From Deltaproteobacteria bacterium (GTDB lineage Bacteria; Desulfobacterota; GWC2-55-46; S146-73), in contig WGFF01000069.1 of NCBI GenBank assembly GCA_015492355.1, forward strand, positions 1 through 6,960: 6,960 nucleotides of DNA, given 5' to 3'. Below are positions 4,380 to 6,960 of this stretch, in pieces. Below the pieces are notes generated by a model. That model was not told the origin of the DNA and made no database searches. It saw only the letters and a list, made by a program, of their open reading frames with translations. The position numbers and the translations under genes were made by a program. How positions within the stretch are numbered: the first letter of the stretch is position 1; the number at the start of each line of letters is the position of its first letter.

Positions 4380-6542
4380 ATGGAGCTCAAAGAGTTTCTT
4401 GATCGATATTCTTTTGGTCTTGCCAGGAGGATTGAGGAAGGTATGACCCCTGTATACGATCCTCTATCTCCACCTGAATCCGCCCGTGAATATGAAAAAA
4501 GAATTGGTACTCTTCTTCGCAGACCCTTTCCTGTACAGGCAGAGATCATAAAGGGTTTCTCGGTAGCCATGTACAGGGAGAAAAAAGAAAGACTCTTCGT
4601 AAGTGGCGAGATGGGCACTGGAAAGACTACCATAGCTTTGGCTGTGGTAGCCATGTCTGATATTCCACTGAGGGTGCTTGTTGTATGTCCTACTCACCTG
4701 GTTGAAAAATGGTTGAGGGAGACGAGGCTTGTGATACCTGGTGTGAAGGTGGTGGACCTTGCGGTCAGGAACGTGATCACCATTCTGGATACCTTCAGGG
4801 ATATTGAGACCCCACCATCCACCCACGAGGTGTACGTGATCTCGAAGGAACGGGCAAAGCTCGGTTATGGTTGGAGACCTGCAGCGGTACTCAGGGGTCC
4901 GGCAGACTCTCCTTACTGTCCACGATGTGGGGAGAGGGCAAAGAAAGGGGATGAATTTCTCACCCTTTCCGATCTTAAAAAGAAAAGACATATCTGTCAT
5001 CTTTGCAGGGAACCACTGTGGCAGGCAGACACCGGGCTCAGACGTTTCTCACCCGCAGAGTTCATAAAGAAGTACCTCAAAGGGTTTTTCGATCTTGTGA
5101 TCCTTGATGAGATACAGGATTACAAGGCGGGAGATTCACTTCAGGGTAGAGGGATGTCCGCCCTTCTGAGTGCATCGAGAAGATGCCTGTGTCTTACGGG
5201 TACACTCAACGGCGGATATGCGGATGACCTTTTCTATCTTCTTTTTCGCATGTTTCCTGAGGAGATGAAAAAAGCAGGATTTGGATACAGTAACGTTACG
5301 AAGTGGCTTGAGACCTACGGTACCCTGGAGACCATAAGGAAGATAGAAGAGGAGGATACTTACTATGGTCGTGGGAAGAAGAAGTCAACGATCACGAAGA
5401 AAAAACCCGGGGTATCACCCTGCGTGATAGGCAGGTTTCTGCTCAATAGAAGTTGTTTCATACGACTTTCGGATGTCATATCTGCCCTTCCGCCTTACGA
5501 AGAGACAGTCATAACCATACCCATGGACAGTGAGCAGAGATTCCAGTACGCACAGCTCGAAGATGCATTCAACAATGTGATTACGAGATACGGTATGAAG
5601 TCCATCTCTTCCATGTTGCAATCACTTCTCTCCTACCCCGACTCGTGCTGTCTTTTTTCGGAGCACGTTGAGTTCAGGAACAGAATTGGCGAGGTAATGG
5701 ATATAGTGACGGCCCCGTTGATAGAGCTCGATGAAGGGACTCTTCTTCCCAAGGAAAGGGAACTCATCAACCTTGTCAAAAAAGAAAGGGCATCTGGCAG
5801 AAAGGTGCTCTGTTATCTTGTCTTCACAGGTACCAGGGATGTAAGACCCAGGCTTGAAAGGGTCATCATGGATTCTGGTCTGAGGGTGAAGAGTCTGGAT
5901 GCATCCATTCCTCCGAAGAGAAGAGAGGCATGGATACGGAAGAATTCCTGTGACCTTGATGTACTTCTTGTGAATGCGGAACTTGTGAAGACAGGACTCG
6001 ATCTTTACGAGTTTCCGACAGTTGTGTTCTACCAGGTAGGATACAACATCTTCACCCTCCGTCAGGCAGCCCGTAGATCCTGGAGGATAGGTCAGACGGA
6101 ACCGGTGAGGGTGTATTTTTTCTGTTACGGTGAGACACTTCAGGAAGAGGCACTCACGCTCGTTGCAAACAAGCTCAAGGTGGCGTTGATGGTGGAAGGT
6201 GATCTTCCTGAGGGGCTTGCGGAATATACCCTCTCTGGCGGGTCCATAATGGAGGAGCTTGGCAGGGCACTCGCAGAAGGCAGTCGTTATACAGGTGCAG
6301 AGGCGGCATGGGCATCCTTCAGAAAGAAGGAGATAGAGGCACAGCTGGGTATCGGTGGTAGAGAGACCATCTTTACAGAAAAGGGTAAATCCCTTCAGAC
6401 CACCAGTGTCAGCGAGAACGTGGTGGTCAGGGTGACCCTGTTCAAGGGGAAGAGAGGTAGAAGACAATCTACAATGGAGGTCAGGTATGGTGATCTTGAC
6501 AGGGTACTTCAGGGCAAGACTGCCCAGTTTGCCCTGTTCTGA
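4380..6542 (+). CDS. SNF2-type superfamily 2 helicase with an inserted zinc ribbon
   Basis: ATP-dependent DNA translocase/helicase of the SNF2-like SF2 class. Motifs in order: Walker A GEMGTGKTT (76-84); motif Ia CPTHLVEKW (103-111); Walker B DEIQ (243-246) where many relatives have DEAH; motif III LTGTLNGG (272-279). In the second RecA-like domain are motif IV VLCYLVFTG (476-484), motif V LVNAELVKTGLDL (530-542) and motif VI QAARRSWRIGQ (562-571), the SNF2-type arginine-finger signature. A CxxC...CxxC zinc ribbon (C180, C183, C206, C209) is inserted between motifs Ia and II. A Lys/Arg-rich insertion (about 329-342) precedes the second lobe. The C-terminal ~100 residues are unassigned. ATG 4380 has AAGGGAGGG 4 bases upstream. 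Expected action: ATP-driven movement on double-stranded DNA. Lying after a methyltransferase, it could remodel or guide DNA for modification, or serve replication. Helicase assignment strong; biological role unknown. Confidence 0.92.
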   Translation: MELKEFLDRYSFGLARRIEEGMTPVYDPLSPPESAREYEKRIGTLLRRPFPVQAEIIKGFSVAMYREKKERLFVSGEMGTGKTTIALAVVAMSDIPLRVLVVCPTHLVEKWLRETRLVIPGVKVVDLAVRNVITILDTFRDIETPPSTHEVYVISKERAKLGYGWRPAAVLRGPADSPYCPRCGERAKKGDEFLTLSDLKKKRHICHLCREPLWQADTGLRRFSPAEFIKKYLKGFFDLVILDEIQDYKAGDSLQGRGMSALLSASRRCLCLTGTLNGGYADDLFYLLFRMFPEEMKKAGFGYSNVTKWLETYGTLETIRKIEEEDTYYGRGKKKSTITKKKPGVSPCVIGRFLLNRSCFIRLSDVISALPPYEETVITIPMDSEQRFQYAQLEDAFNNVITRYGMKSISSMLQSLLSYPDSCCLFSEHVEFRNRIGEVMDIVTAPLIELDEGTLLPKERELINLVKKERASGRKVLCYLVFTGTRDVRPRLERVIMDSGLRVKSLDASIPPKRREAWIRKNSCDLDVLLVNAELVKTGLDLYEFPTVVFYQVGYNIFTLRQAARRSWRIGQTEPVRVYFFCYGETLQEEALTLVANKLKVALMVEGDLPEGLAEYTLSGGSIMEELGRALAEGSRYTGAEAAWASFRKKEIEAQLGIGGRETIFTEKGKSLQTTSVSENVVVRVTLFKGKRGRRQSTMEVRYGDLDRVLQGKTAQFALF

Positions 6543-6585
6543 AGGAAGTCTACCTGATACTCCATGCTCTCTCTGGAAAATTTAT

Positions 6586-6593
6586 GGAGGAGG
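6586..6593 (+). promoter_or_regulatory. Ribosome binding site deciding the 6600 start
   Basis: GGAGGAGG lies 6 bases before ATG 6600. It favours this start over the in-frame ATG at 6564, which has no comparable site. Confidence 0.75.
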
Positions 6594-6599
6594 ACAAGT

Positions 6600-6833
6600 A
6601 TGTCAAAAGAAAGGTTGATAGAGATAGCAAGAAAAAAGGGCTATGAACCGGATGAGGTGGTCTATTCACTCACGGTGCTTGATATTCTACAGTGCATTCA
6701 TGATGCGGCAGAACAGGATCTCGAAGATAAAAAGGATGAAGAGATTGAGGAGATACTCGAGGGATGTATAGATGCCTGTGAATACATAGACTGGTGGAGT
6801 CCAATCGAGTCCGCAGTACATCAGTACCTGTAA
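6600..6833 (+). CDS. 77-aa highly acidic hypothetical protein
   Basis: I do not recognise a family. By my count there are 21 Asp/Glu against 7 Lys/Arg, giving a net charge near -14. The order is a basic N-terminal helix (SKERLIEIARKKGYEPDEV), a hydrophobic helix (YSLTVLDILQCIHDAAEQ), a strongly acidic helix (DLEDKKDEEIEEILEGCIDAC) and an aromatic end (EYIDWWSPIESAVHQYL). Cysteines at 29, 53 and 57 do not form an obvious metal site. There is no signal peptide or membrane segment. It starts 57 bases after the helicase stop, with its own good ribosome binding site and no terminator between, so it is probably co-transcribed with the helicase. Strongly acidic small proteins of mobile elements sometimes mimic DNA, but nothing in the sequence proves this. 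An upstream in-frame ATG at 6564 would add 12 residues. Confidence 0.78.
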   Translation: MSKERLIEIARKKGYEPDEVVYSLTVLDILQCIHDAAEQDLEDKKDEEIEEILEGCIDACEYIDWWSPIESAVHQYL

Positions 6834-6842
6834 GTATTCGGG

Positions 6843-6891
6843 TAATATACTTATAGGTAAAAAATATTCAGTAGATTCAACGAACAGCCAC
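6843..6891 (+). repeat. Conserved intergenic element, copy 2 (upstream of the last gene)
   Basis: In order: TAATATA (6843-6849), three differing bases, ATAG (6853-6856), a variable spacer, TTCAGTAGA (6867-6875), two bases, and CAACGAACAGCCAC (6878-6891). It matches copy 1 in the conserved blocks and differs in the spacers, which suggests selection on the blocks rather than a recent duplication. TATACT at 6846-6851 could be a -10 hexamer; no -35 is evident. It begins 9 bases after the stop codon of the 77-aa gene. Confidence 0.75.
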
Positions 6892-6915
6892 GGATTTTTC
6901 TTTCCGTGGCTTTTT
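6886..6915 (+). terminator. Intrinsic terminator in the leader of the last gene
   Basis: AGCCACGGA (6886-6894) pairs perfectly over 9 bp with TCCGTGGCT (6903-6911) across an 8-base T-rich loop, followed by a T run to 6915. The outer six pairs (AGCCAC/GTGGCT) are the same as in the terminator at 4319-4353, while the inner stem and loop differ. The next ribosome binding site starts about 14 bases downstream. Confidence 0.9.
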
Positions 6916-6941
6916 ATTTTTCAATGAATGGAGGTGGTGGG

Positions 6942-6960
6942 ATGACTACAAGAATAATAT
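6942..6960 (+). CDS. Start of a gene cut by the window edge
   Basis: The ATG at 6942 is preceded by GGAGGTGG (6930-6937) at 4 bases and stays open to the end of the window (MTTRII...). Its spacing after the terminator copies that of the helicase gene. Too little is present to say what it encodes. Confidence 0.6.

Noticed and set aside
5622..6467. Long open frame of 281 codons on the minus strand opposite the helicase
   Set aside because: It lies wholly within a gene with complete helicase motifs, has no recognisable domain, and is explained by codon composition of the + strand gene.
2430..6542. Calling the methyltransferase plus helicase a DISARM or BREX system
   Set aside because: The characteristic partner genes (for example DrmB, a phospholipase-D-like protein, or BrxC/PglZ types) are absent and the methyltransferase resembles DUF6094 rather than their methyltransferases.
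1..6960. tRNA, rRNA or CRISPR array
   Set aside because: No cloverleaf, rRNA-like stretch or regularly spaced direct repeats were found. The two intergenic repeats are 2.5 kb apart and tied to terminators.

Overview
This 6,960-base window looks like part of a bacterial mobile genetic element: a plasmid, an integrative element or a phage/prophage. All supported genes lie on the + strand, are tightly packed and mostly carry strong GGAGG-type ribosome binding sites. Arginine is mostly AGA/AGG and ATA is common for isoleucine. Together with moderate GC and many charged residues, this hints at a thermophilic bacterial host of the Thermotogota or thermophilic Firmicutes kind, but that is inference only. 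No integrase, relaxase, capsid, rRNA, tRNA or CRISPR array is visible.

Layout. (1) Positions 3-1139 encode a protein resembling the phage/plasmid 'gp3-like recombination directionality factor / metal-binding' family, probably cut at its N-terminus by the window edge. A strong intrinsic terminator follows. (2) Positions 1222-4278 look like one operon: a 48-aa helical protein, a primase-like TOPRIM protein whose CHC2 zinc-finger-like region has lost its metal ligands, a DUF6094-type N6-adenine methyltransferase, an unrecognised 176-aa protein and a 92-aa basic protein with a UvrD/PcrA-tail (Tudor-like) motif. (3) After a terminator-bearing intergenic element comes a 720-aa SNF2-type helicase with an inserted four-cysteine zinc ribbon, then a very acidic 77-aa protein. 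(4) A second copy of the same intergenic element precedes a gene that starts at 6942 and runs off the window.

How the genes may work together. Primase-like protein, adenine methyltransferase, helicase and RDF-like protein fit a module for replication, maintenance or modification of the element's own DNA. A methyltransferase plus a helicase also recalls phage anti-restriction or defence modules, but the core genes of named defence systems are not seen here.

The most distinctive non-coding signal is a two-copy composite element (4276-4353 and 6843-6915). It consists of an AT-rich TAATATA...ATAG block, then TTCAGTAGA, a 1-2 base spacer, CAACGAACAGCCAC, and an intrinsic terminator whose outer stem is conserved while its inner stem and loop differ. 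Each copy ends only about 14 bases before the ribosome binding site of the next gene, and a third, unrelated terminator at 1169-1206 has the same placement. This suggests that the downstream genes are controlled by read-through or regulated antitermination.
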